A stretch of DNA of 64,000 bases, from positions 4,090,320 to 4,154,319 of the forward strand of contig OU452219.1 in the NCBI GenBank assembly GCA_911728455.2, in the 5' to 3' direction. Below are positions 17,889 through 28,432 of this stretch, piece by piece. Position numbers and translations under genes: made by a program. The notes beneath the pieces are model-generated. The model had not been told where the DNA came from, made no database searches, and was given only the letters and a program-made list of their open reading frames with translations. The DNA comes from Marthasterias glacialis. Taxonomy: Eukaryota > Echinodermata > Asteroidea > Forcipulatida > Asteriidae. The first letter of the stretch is position 1. Every line of letters starts with the position of its first letter.

Positions 17889-18383
17889 CGCTTCCTTGGG
17901 CTTGGACGATGCGTGACCGTTTAGCTCTAGGTCATGTAGGCTGACAGAATGAAAAATGTTACATGGAAGTAGTTATGAAGAATCAACAGGTTTTTTTAGG
18001 CTACTATAAACTCCAGGATTGGAATTTCAGCTTCTACAGGACAAGACACTTTGACCTAAAAAGCAAGGGGGGTGGATAGTTTGTTTGTTTGTTTGTTTGT
18101 TTTTTTCTCTTTTTTTGGGGGGGGGGGGGGGGTGGAGGGCTTGAGGGGGGGGGACTCGAGCCCCCCACTCAGAATTCCCCTGGCCCCCCCCCAAAGAACT
18201 TTATGAACAAGTCTGAAACTAAAGCCATACCGCAGTTTTTACACACACAGTTGAACATCAAACTTAAAGCTTGAATTTCCCATCATTGGAGTGTGTGTGG
18301 TGATACTAAATACCAATCAATTAGTAAGCAACAATTGAAATCAGTAATTATATTGCGATATTTAAATGTTGCGATATTGCGGT

Positions 18384-18432
18384 AGTGTGGCGAAGGATTC
18401 TTGACCCGCTTTCAAGAATCCTTCGCCACACT
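18384..18432. repeat. Perfect 21 bp hairpin
   Basis: The left stem at 18384-18404 (AGTGTGGCGAAGGATTCTTG then A) pairs perfectly with 18412-18432 across a 7 nt loop, CCCGCTT. Pairing continues imperfectly outward for a few bases. It could be a short palindromic repeat or a relic of a foldback transposon. Confidence 0.8.
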
Positions 18433-18763
18433 AGCCCGTACTACTAGTTAGTAGACTACTCTGTACTAGACCCAGTATCTGGAGCGATCATAGAGCAAGG
18501 GAGCGATGTACTCCATTTGTTTTGGTTTTTTTGAGGTTTTGACACTATTGGTCATCGAAAAACGCAGTACAATTTACTACAGCGCCCCAGTTGTACTAAC
18601 TATAGTATTAGTACACCACCAGTACTTTTTTATAGGGGCAAAACTTTCACAGTTAAATGTGCACGACCGAGATGAGATTCGACACGGCGAGCAGCCATCA
18701 CAAGAAGGCGTCGATCTTTAACATATCCATCTACATTATCTGCATAAACGAAAATCAAACATG

Positions 18764-19086
18764 CAGTGGTGTAACCAGAGGGGGGGGGGCAGGGGGGCCT
18801 GCGCCCCCCAAACTCTTGCCCCCCCCCCCCCCATATGAAATCACAGAAAGTTTTTTTTTTTAATATATCAATTGCTTAATTTGTCATGCTATAAAATTCT
18901 GCCGTAAAAAGTAAAACTGTGATTCATATCAGTTTGTGAACTTTATACTTATAATAGCCCAGTGAATGGTCAGATTGTAGGCATAAAGTATCCATAATTT
19001 GTACTTCTTTGCCCCCCCCCCCCCAAATAAACTGTTTGCCCCACCTGCCCCCCCCCCCCCAATGAAAATGTCCATTTACACCACTG
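18764..19086. mobile_element. hAT-like non-autonomous element with 8 bp target duplication
   Basis: The element begins CAGTGGTGTAA and ends TTACACCACTG. It is flanked by the direct repeat CAAACATG at 18756-18763 and 19087-19094. An 8 bp target duplication and CAGTGG-type ends are established hAT features. Inside, long G runs near the left end face C runs near the right end, so the interior is also partly palindromic. No transposase ORF is present, hence non-autonomous. Confidence 0.8.
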
Positions 19087-19503
19087 CAAACATGCAAACC
19101 TGACAATGAACATTGAAACATATCAGAACATTCTTACAATCGTTTCATGCATATTCCGTTTCACCCCTCTGGCCGCTGTCGAAAATACACGGCGCATCAT
19201 TTGCAATACTGTATCCTGATGACGTAACCACGCCATTCACACGTGCAGAGAGAATAATGCTAAAACTTATAAAGTAATGCCATTTTACTACCGACTGATA
19301 ACACATGCGTCGCATACTGGATTCTAAACCCCTGGGGCCTGGCCTTGAAATGTTGTTGATAATTATGCGGGCTGTATAATAAATCGGTTACGGTTCGGTG
19401 ACATCGACCGGCCCGACATTCAAGTTCAGTTCATTCACCTCATATTTCCATCTGTCCTTTCTGCAACATGTTCCTCCATGGTGGTTTCTTATAGTCAGCG
19501 CGC

Positions 19504-19534
19504 CCACAGACATAAAGAACCTTTATGTCTGTGG
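19504..19534. repeat. 14 bp perfect hairpin beside a poly-C tract
   Basis: CCACAGACATAAAG, then AAC, then CTTTATGTCTGTGG, is a tight stem-loop with a 3 nt loop. It is followed by a C tract of more than 20 bases at about 19545. No function can be assigned. Confidence 0.75.
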
Positions 19535-21520
19535 CTGCGCCTGCGCCCCCCCCCCCCCCCCCCCCACCCACCCAAACCACCGCCCCCAATTGTTCGCTTT
19601 AGGCCATGTAAAAAAGTTAGTTGTTTGTCATCCTTCCTTTTCAAACTTCTTCAGGTCGGGAGGGGGAGCTTTTGTTTAGTCTTCCCCCCTTCCTCCTTTT
19701 CAACCAGTAGACCCACATAATTAGTAATACATACGACACCATAAACATGGTGACAATATTAACATCGTTGTCTGAGAGCGAGTGTATTCCTCTCCCCCGC
19801 CGTCGCACCAGCATCCGGCGATGACCAATCTCTTCCAAGTTATAATGTGGCCTTACCAACGACATCAGATAATTGCTCCTCAAAAATGCTCCTTCCCAAG
19901 AAGAATGACCAAGCTACTTGCTCTGTTTTGTAGCTGGCTTTATAGGTGAACCGCAAACAAAATGCGGCAACGCGCGCGTATTTTTGGAAGTGTGCAATTT
20001 TTAATTAAATTGTTTGTGGTTGCGAACAGTCGATGTTTTGCTTGAGTGGAGAGCATGATATACAAGAACGAATACCACCAAATGACCAAACAGTCCAATA
20101 AACTGATTTTCAATTTATTAGTTTTATTTAATATAAAAGATTTAATATGGGGGTTTCAACAAATAGTTATAGTTTTCACTTTCCATAATTTTAATTTTAT
20201 GTTGTGGATTTTTTGAAAAACATTTAGCTGTAAAATGTTATTAGATGCATCACCTAAATATAACATTACCATTGATTTTAGTAAACATAACAAGTTGCAC
20301 ATGATTGATAAAGACTGATACAGTATACATGTGGAGCAAGTACATTCATCATCACCATCATCGATAATCAATAATAACGTTCAATATGAATCATATGAAG
20401 AACAAAATTCGTGAAAATATCATCCGATAGGTGCTAATAAAACATTATATGTATTAGACATGTAAGTATAAGAGAATAATTTATATAAATATGCATACCT
20501 ATTGTGGGTACCACGTCATCTGAGATGATGGCAATCTACGTGCAAATACATGCTTTGACCGACAGAGTCACACCAAAAGTCGGCTTTTTGGTAATAATAA
20601 CACAGTTACTAAGCTATTTTATTAAAGTTGTATGTTTTGACATTGATATTAATCACACTACTGTTTCATAAACTACTAGTATTCTACAACAAAAGAGGTT
20701 TATTTTGAGTTATGCACTACCGGCGTTGGACGACTATGTAGCCACCCGCCTGTTATTTGTAATGTAGGCCTAAATCACTGTACAAAAAGGATACAGAACG
20801 TTTAAAAAGTGAGCATTTGTACCTAGCCTTGTGAAGTTTCAAATAGGCAAAAGAATCACACAGTTTTGGAAAGCAATTTCTTTGGATGATTCAGCTTCAA
20901 AACTTTGAAATTCTTGAAAAGTGTGTAATCGCGGTCGTCTGGCCTAAACGTATCCCGTCGTGCACTAGTAGTACACTCGTGCACATTATTTTATACGTTA
21001 CTAACCCTTGTACTATATCCAAGAAATGCTGGAACTGTCCTTACTGGCTTTAAGTCATTGAGCCACTCGAAGGTCTCTGGAATATTTTTCACAGATTTTG
21101 AGGAAAAAAAGCCTGGATCGAATAAACAAATGCAACAATCATCATGTACCGTACCGCACTTTCCTATGGAGGACGTCGTGTTTGTTTATACCCACCATAG
21201 GTTACCTGTCGGGGGTCGCGCAATCGGTCTATTATAAAATAAAATTGTGTAATGTTGTCAAACACAGGTTCTATAGCTTGGAGTGGCAATGACCACAGTG
21301 GCTGTGTAGGAATTCTAGCATCTTTGGCCAGCTGTCCTCCATTGCTCTGATGTTTCCAACAGGTGTTCCTCCATGTTCAAGTACGTTTTCTGTGTTAAAG
21401 GTGGGTTAAAAAAGACACCAGATGCAGGCGTGTGAGTGCAGCTCAAAAAGGGGGCGAAAAAAACCCTGAAAATGCGTTTGAACGACTGGCTCTTATCAAC
21501 AGGCGAGCTCTGTTTTCTAG

Positions 21521-21720
21521 GGGCCCAATTCATAGAGCTGCTTAAAAACAGAAAACATTGCTTAATAATTTCCTGCTTAGCGAAAACGAGCATGATACCA
21601 GTCACAAATTGTACATGTAGCATGGTATTTTGACTGGTAACCTAAGTCTGGTAAGCATAATTTGTTGTGCTCGGCTATTTTTGTGCTTAATTAAGCAGCT
21701 CTGCTCATGAATGCAAAACG
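21521..21720. repeat. GGGCCCAATTTCAT-family short element (member 1, diverged)
   Basis: GGGGCCCAATTCATAGAGCTGC is followed by GCTTAATAATTTCCTGCTTAG, TTTTGACTGGTAACCT and AAGCAGCTCTGCTCATGA. This is the order seen in the other members (28290, 36533, 40636, 42588, 44406, 49117, 55223). It is a small inverted-repeat element with no coding capacity. Confidence 0.6.
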
Positions 21721-22054
21721 TCATAGGTTTGAATATCTGCTGAGGTGACTGGAAATTAGTGTTTTCTTCCCACAGTGCTTATCACTGCAGTGTTTATCGT
21801 CAGTGAAGAGGGTAAACCAAATCCTTTATTTTTTTTATCCCCGATGCAATAATTTCATCAGTTCAGATGTTCTTATCGACGAGAGCATGCGACCAGAAAA
21901 TAGTGCCTATTGATGATGAGCATCTTGGTTTAAAAAGAAAAGGAACATCAACAGGGATATTTCATTTGATTAGATAGGTCAGATAGATCCAGACATCAAC
22001 TTAAACTCACTTGTAACTACCTGCAACAATTATGATCAGGATCAGTTTCTTGGT

Positions 22055-22425
22055 AATTTTAAATTCAATACAGGTATGAAATTGTTACATGTCAATGCAC
22101 GTAGCCTTACCAAAATAAACTCCAACGTACAATTCATGTAAAACTTGTAAGGGCTCCGTTTTTAATAATTGGTATAACTGAGACATGGTCAAAATATATA
22201 AACGACCCACTCATTAAAAAGATTTCAGGTTGTTGAAGGTCACTGCTGACAGAGTAAACGAGAACAAGTGGCTCTTTACATCAAAGAAGAATACATCATT
22301 TTACAACAAGAAAGGATGTACTACTGAAACTTTGACAATATTGAACACCTGCTTTGTTTTAATTGAAAACTCAACTGGAGGTAATATTATTGCAGGAGTT
22401 AGGCCTATATGTATAAAACACGAGC
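22055..22425 (+). pseudogene. Degraded APE-type LINE endonuclease fragment
   Basis: Read with several frame changes and stops, the plus strand shows the landmarks of a non-LTR retrotransposon ORF2 endonuclease: LLHVNARSLTK, then LIIGITETWS, then ALYIKEE, then VLIENSTGGNIIAGV. These motifs and their order are typical of CR1/L2/Rex-like APE domains. The reverse transcriptase is absent. It is an old, 5'- and 3'-truncated fossil. Confidence 0.6.
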
Positions 22426-22482
22426 TGTTTCCTGTGTTACCGTTGCAGAAATTTGTAAAGACATAATCTTTGACTTACAATA

Positions 22483-22952
22483 GACCGATCCATTTAGCCA
22501 CGCCTGCCTTAGCAACTGCCTAGCAACAGCACATGGTGTGCCTTTCTTGCCATGATCGCAGCGGTGGTTCGGTTGCGGGCCACACACACGTATCGGATAC
22601 ATACAATCATGAACATGGTTTTCGTGAACGGTATGGATTTAGTTTCGTGGCCTTTTGAGCAGTGCATTGAGTCCAAAGAACGGTGGAGTCAAGAACACTG
22701 TTAAACCACTTTGACACGACTGTACAGGGACCACTGCTGTGGGATTTGCACCACCAGAAATACGAAAAAATTTAAACGAACAAAATTTGGTACAGTTGTG
22801 TATGCTGTTGCGTCAGAACAATGGCGGCGGTTTGTTTAATTTTCTAATGGATTTTTAACGAGTCGGACTTTTGTCAGACTTTCAGTGGCATTGTCAAGGC
22901 TGTGATTGGTCAATACGTTAGTAGGCGGGGCTTAATGGATCGGTCTATTATA
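22483..22952. repeat. Foldback element with TAGACCGATCCATT ends
   Basis: Left end AATAGACCGATCCATTTAGC and right end GGGGCTTAATGGATCGGTCT are inverted repeats of about 25 bp. A related pair of ends (ATCGACCGATCCATTGAGCC and GAGCTTAATGGATCG) bounds 59275-59822. There is no transposase ORF. It separates the last two exons of the orphan thioesterase copy. Confidence 0.65.
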
Positions 22953-24024
22953 GGAAGCAACACCCTTGTAACCATGACAACTTCAATCAATGATAAAATA
23001 TTCTCTTACTGAGTACAGGTGACCAATATCTGCTGCGAGCAGGTGCCCATGGTATCTCTATGAGATGACCAGCTTCAGGGTAAGTCAGGAGCTGATAATT
23101 ACTGCATCCGTGTCGTTGAAGTCGCTCCATGCTCTTCTTGGCATTGTAGCAGCTGTCCCATATTCTCTCAGCCTCGCCCGTGAGGAAGAGGTACTGGCAC
23201 TTGGGATTTCTCTCCAGCTGTGGTGGTAAAGGGTCGATCAACTTCAAATTGGCAAATAAATATCCGTCGAATGTTTTACTGTAATCTATCAATGTTTTCC
23301 CCTTTTATGGTGAAAGTGGGTGGGGGAATTCCCGTTAAGTACGCTCTATCATGCTTACAGACGTCACCGTTATACTTTGTTACATTACTTACCCTGCAAG
23401 GCGTAGCCCGTCAACAAAATTGTTTGCAAGTGTTATATTTTCCAGCCTGGTGTGCCTAGGGGAAACCTGATACCCCACGGGGATTCCTTTAAACTTTTAT
23501 TTGATTCTATCAGCGAATGGTACTTTATTGCACTTTGTTTTTTCTTAATTTGTTGTTAAGTTGATTGTTTAAAATGAAGTTGGTTTCTGCTGTACCACAT
23601 CGTCAAACAAACACACTGTCCCAAGAAATATTTCCCTCTGAAATACCATGATGTACAAGACAAATTTCCCACCGACCTCCTCACTAAGTTTCTGCTTTTA
23701 ATTTCAAAATTCAAATGTATAGTGTGATACACAAACATTCACAAAACCCTTGACACGGCGTGAACCATTACCGTGTTTTTCTCTAAAAATGTGACCACCT
23801 ACAATTCGATGGTATTGAGGACTATACCAGTTGATGAAAATGACTGTATCTCTTTCAAAAGCCACTGATGTATTAAAACCCTCGGGTCATCTGCAATGAA
23901 AACTTTACGCTGTGTATCCACAAGCTGATTTTTTATCAACACCCTGTCTTTTAGGTTAATTAAACCATAGAGCTATGATTAAACCCCCCTATGCAAGCGC
24001 AAAGCTATACTAAATGACCATGTG

Positions 24025-24325
24025 GGTGAATTGGAGCACAGTCAAGACTTAGACTTGTGTTTATTTACGATCAGTGTGCGGCCGCAAGTTGTTTTCACAA
24101 AGTGCATACCGCCTTGTGCCAATGACCCTTAGCGCAAGGGTCAATCAATTACTGCACGGAGACAGGTGGCTGCTGTCTTTCAACACTCCTTACTCTGCAG
24201 TGGTTAGGGTCTGGCCAATGAAAGTCTACAGGCTTCTGGGGTATACCAGGGGTGAGGTTTACATAGAATCTTGGCTTTTTTGGCCCATTGACAAAAAGTT
24301 ATGGCCATATTTGGTAGTACCTGCT
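24025..24325. repeat. Dispersed repeat, copy 1 of 2
   Basis: About 290 bp, from GGGTGAATTGGAG through AAGACTTAGACTTGTGTTTA and GACAGGTGGCTGCTGTCTTT to TTGGTA, align closely with 52432-52722 on the same strand. This copy lies in the orphan thioesterase region and the other in a kinesin intron. It is probably a transposon. I see no terminal repeats or conserved ORF. Confidence 0.7.
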
Positions 24326-24642
24326 GAATTTTATCAGCACGTGGTTGACAAAAGGGTTAAACCTAGGCTTTGAGATAGATTCTACCTTTATAATGGCACC
24401 ATCTTCGTCGTGTATTTTATACAATACTTGCCAGCAGTCGAGTACATCGTAAACGCCTTTCGCTGGTTCTGTAAATTTACCCGAAAGTCTGCGCATGAAA
24501 TCAAAGTGACACAAATTGACTGAAGTAATTCATGACGTTTAAACAAAACAACCCTTCTCCCTCACTCTCCCCGAGGTAGCACAGGGCGGGGCAGTAGAAC
24601 CATTCGTATGTTGTCAGTAGCTTGGTTTTCTCTCATTCAGAT

Positions 24643-25105
24643 GGGATGGAGGGTATAGCGAGGTTGATATAGATGAGGGAGTTCTTGGAGGTAGTAGGGT
24701 GCAGATTGGTTGAGGGATTAGTATGTCAGTAGAGCTGGAATGGAGGGTATGATGAGGATGATATAGATGAGGGAGTTCTTGGAGGTAGTGGGGTGCAGAT
24801 TGGTTGAGGGATTAGTATGTCAGTAGAGCTGGAATGGAGGGTATGATGAGGATGATATAGATGAGGGAGTTCTTGGAGGTAGTGGGGTGCAGATTGGTTG
24901 AGGGATTAGTATGTCAGTAGAGCTGGAATGGAGGGTATGATGAGGTTGATATAGATGAGGGAGTTCTTGGAGGTAGTGGGGTGCAGATTGGTTGAGGGAT
25001 TAGTATGTCAGTAGAGCTGGAATGGAGGGTATGATGAGGATGATATAGATGAGGGAGTTCTTGGAAGTAGTGGGGTGCGGAGTTGTTGAGGGATTTGCAT
25101 GGCTG
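24643..25105. repeat. 94 bp minisatellite (orphan thioesterase intron)
   Basis: GAGGGAGTTCTTGGAGGTAG recurs at 24675, 24769, 24863 and 24957, with a one-base variant (GGAAGTAG) at 25051: an exact 94 bp period over nearly five units. Units are more alike than in the paralogous array at 2926-3600, so this array looks more recently homogenised. It sits in the intron equivalent to thioesterase intron 6. Confidence 0.9.
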
Positions 25106-25410
25106 ATAGCTTCCTCTTTTTCTGGAGATGAATGAAGCCCACTGAATAATTACACAATATATTGGTTTACAGACTCTCTATACAACGTTGACGTTGGTCG
25201 TAACAAGGGCTGAGCCTCTTTTAAGAAAATCTCAAGCCGTATGGGGATCAAGACTAAATCTTGAAATCGGGACGAATCCCAACAAGTTACTAACTGGAGC
25301 ATATTAAGTATTTAGGTTTTGTGAGTTCTGATCTTGTTTTTGTTGTGGATGATACGATTGATAAACGTTTGACAAAGAAGGGTTGGGACAAGTCAAATCA
25401 TATTATATGG

Positions 25411-25550
25411 AGATCAGTGGCAGACTTTGGAGCGCTAGGTGGCAACAGACATACGTAGTTCTGAGCATGCGCATGATTTCGAGAACAATGGATTTATACC
25501 TGGTAAAACTGCTGCCACCTAGCGTTCCCAAAAGTCCCCCATTGTTGTGA
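25411..25550. repeat. Inverted-repeat element with GCTAGGTGGCA ends
   Basis: GCGCTAGGTGGCAACAGAC on the left faces TGCTGCCACCTAGCG on the right, about 100 bp apart. A relative with GATGCTAGGTGGCAGCAGAC lies at 42105-42245. Both hold ACAATGG-TTTA-ACCTG in the middle. No ORF is present. Confidence 0.55.
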
Positions 25551-27004
25551 CACCAGGTCAGTCTGGGAAATACGTACGGAATGTATGGCAATTCCTTTCC
25601 GTTTAGTGTCATGTGGAATGCAGTAAAAGCATGGGAACCATTAATACTGATCAATGCACTGACCTATACAAGAAAATGAAAATGAAAAAGCAAATAATGA
25701 CAAAAACACAACAATTGGGCAGCCTTGCATCCGCCACTTTAGCAGTTTTTTCCAATGGTTAATGATTAATTTTTGTTCAGTATACCTGAAACTGAAACCA
25801 TTCAAAAAATGTTCCAACCTGTAAAAGATGGACATGTTGTAGACTTATACTGAAAACAATTTGAGTTGATTCATTTGTTTGGTTGGTTTTTTTTAAAGAA
25901 TGTTTTGTTTACTAAAATCACCTGCAAATTTCCATCAAAAATGGATGGAAAAGGTTACCTATATTTGTCGCTGAAATATGAGGGTAATAAACAAATTAAC
26001 ATGCTATAGGTCTGGTTTTTGGCCGATTAGACCGAAATTTAGATTTAGATTTTAGCTTTTTATGATAGATTCACGAAAGTTATTTAAGGTGTTGCACGAA
26101 AAAAGTCCGCCAATGATAAGTGGTAGTTAATCCAAAAACTAAAAATTCATAATTGTCACTCCCTAGATAATATAACGTTTATCAAACATAGCACAAACAA
26201 ATTTTGGATTGGATTGGTAACATGGCATTCAAACGGCTTCGTTTACCCTTTCAGTAAAATAGAGACACATCTTCTGAATAGAATATAACCCAAACATATT
26301 TTTTATTAGGTAGTACATCAGGAAAAAAGGTCCGATACCTTTATTTCAGTATTACTTAAAAAGAACATTGTTGACAATTCGTTCCTTAAAACTTTACAAC
26401 CAAAATTTCCGGACTAAGGAGAAATCTAGCCACATTACTCCTCTCAACAGTCTACAAAACAATAAGGAGCTTACTTCTTAATGCCGCAAAGAATGAAGAA
26501 GTGCTGCATAGAAGAAACAGGATACCAGGCAAACTACCATAATGTGTGTAGCCTTTGTGACTGGTTTCCCTACAAATTTTGCTAAGCAGAAACATTTTGC
26601 AGCTCTGTAAAGTGGGAAACTTCGGGGGGGGGGGGGGGCGCAAGGTGGCGGCAGACTAATACCAGGTAAATCCATCCTACGAAGAATTTATGTGCGCGTG
26701 CTCAGAAATATACGTAACCGATGGAAAGTTACTTCGTTTGTCTGTTGCCACATCGCTTTCCGTTTCCCGATCATCCTTCATCTTCAAGTGGGCGGAAAGT
26801 TTTTAGCTCATGTTTGCCTATTTCACTTTAAAATGAAACCAAACTATGCAGTAAAACTTAAAACGCATGGTCGCACTTTCAAGTTGTTTATATACCAGTT
26901 GTTTACCAGTGAGCCTATTCATTTGATAAAATGAAAACGAGCAAGGGAAAATAACGTCAAAATTCGACAAGATGCATAAATGTGTTGCTGTGTGACTCAA
27001 AGTT

Positions 27005-27147
27005 TCCTGGGGTGGGTTTCACAAAACCAGTCATAACTTAGGACTAGTCCTAACTTAGGACAAGTCCTATAAACTAGGACTAGTTACTCGTCCTAACTTG
27101 AGACAAGACTAGCACAAGAGCTTTGTGAAATCCACACCCGGAAGTAC
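27005..27147. repeat. Short inverted-repeat element (GGGTGGGTTTCACAAA ends)
   Basis: The left end GGGGTGGGTTTCACAAAACC is mirrored by GAGCTTTGTGAAATCCACACCC on the right. The interior is rich in TAGGACTAGTCCTAACTTAG-type repeats, which are themselves dyads. It has no coding capacity and is a MITE-like element. Confidence 0.7.
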
Positions 27148-28289
27148 ATTATACAGTATTTTAAACGAGCTCAAACACCATCGAATGTAAACAGCCATCG
27201 ACAGCAATGGTAAGAACTGATTCCTGAAATTGGCGTTTCAATTAGTTGTTAAATTTTAAGTAAACTAAATGTACACTTATAAGTTAAATAAACATGTTGT
27301 TCTGTTAAACTGACGGCATATTAATTTTCAGCAAAAATAAAGCAGCACACAATAAATTAATTTTTGAAGGATCGACAAGCGAGCAAAGAGCTCCAAGAAC
27401 ATTATCTTCTAGGTTTTTTCATTTGCTCTTGCATCAGTCAACGACACTTTAACAATTTTTCTGCAGCTCAAAATAAAGTCAACGCGACAATTCGAAACGG
27501 TGCATTTGGATTTTAAGTCACAACTTCTTGATCAGATAGGCCTACACCACATGTCTTCTTAAAATGGAATCAAGTTATGTTTCATTACAAATGAAACTTG
27601 ACAGTTGTTTATCTGTATCAGTGCCATACAATGTACTTCGTCATAATTCAAACAAAAATAGAAGTAGAACTAAGAAGTAGAACTAACGATGTACCTTGTC
27701 TTGATTCAAAGAGTGTAATCATAGCAGAAATTCCTTACCAATTAAATGTTGTACCTTGTTTGATTCAAGACAAATCGAGCCAGCTGGGAGCAACCTTTTT
27801 GCCAATGTTCCTGACACTGAACAATCATGTAACATATTGATTTTAAGGAGCGAGTTTACCAGCAGAAGCAATTTTACAAACATTATAAAACCGGTGCTAA
27901 ACCCTTTTCTATTAATATGCACAAAATGAAACTGATGCTACTTTAACAAAAAGAAAATTGCACAAAAAACAAATTATATGCTATTGGTTAATCAAAAGGC
28001 AAGAGTAACGATACATTAAAGATACGTACAACGTAATTAAAAAAAACAACTTAACAATAAATATTACAAACATTTTTCAAAATTCATACACATGATTTTG
28101 ATAGATAATTTAAGCTAATTTTTCACAATTCGCTTTAGTTAGTAGCCCAATCTGAGAAAATCAGAGTGATTTCATATTTTCACCACTGCAGACAATGTTG
28201 AGACAGGATAACAAATTAAATAAGGGAAATTTATTTTTGTCCTAACAGATTTTACTCTATTTCCAAAATCAGTATAAATGTGAGCATGC

Positions 28290-28432
28290 CACGGCCCGAT
28301 TTCATATAGAGCTCCATTTAAAAAAAGTAGCTAAGCGCAACATAGTAAGGTTATACCAGCCAAAATACCATGTCACGTGTACAATCTGTGACTGGTATTT
28401 TCTGCTTAAGCAGCTCTATGAAATTGGGTCCA
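28290..28432. repeat. GGGCCCAATTTCAT-family short element (member 2)
   Basis: The left end is CACGGCCCGATTTCATATAG and the right end is TTAAGCAGCTCTATGAAATT followed by GGGTCC. The interior has the family order AAGCGCAAC, CCAGCCAAAATACCATGT, GTGACTGGTATTTTCTGC. The ends are inverted repeats. Confidence 0.75.

Larger units (their letters stand above)
17889..21270. other. Intergenic region between the thioesterase and the orphan exon block
   Basis: About 3.4 kb without a convincing gene. It should contain the thioesterase promoter, but I see no clear TATA box or initiator. It holds G- and C-homopolymer tracts (18115-18200, 19545-19590), a 21 bp perfect hairpin at 18384-18432, a hAT-like element at 18764-19086 and a hairpin at 19504-19534. 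ORFs in the C-tract regions are low-complexity. Confidence 0.6.
21271..25663 (-). pseudogene. Orphan duplicate of the last four thioesterase exons
   Basis: Exons in transcript order: 25663-25578 (86 nt), 24488-24386 (103 nt), 23217-23010 (208 nt), 21389-21271 (119 nt). They correspond to exons 6-9 of the gene at 1125-17888, with the same phases and GT-AG sites. All four joined stay in frame (516 nt) and end in SKL and TAG. Exon 6 and 9 equivalents are closely similar; the exon 7 equivalent is more diverged. The predicted catalytic Asp is Glu (LTGEAE for LTGGAD), while His in AGHLIE is kept. I find no nucleophile or N-terminal exons upstream as far as the kinesin gene. The block is therefore a partial duplication (pseudogene), or the tail of a gene whose front I failed to see. 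Preserved frame suggests it was under selection for some time. Confidence 0.75.

Noticed and set aside
24643..25105. Regularly spaced repeats considered as a CRISPR array
   Set aside because: The 94 bp units are directly adjacent without unique spacers, in an intron of an animal genome. They are a minisatellite.
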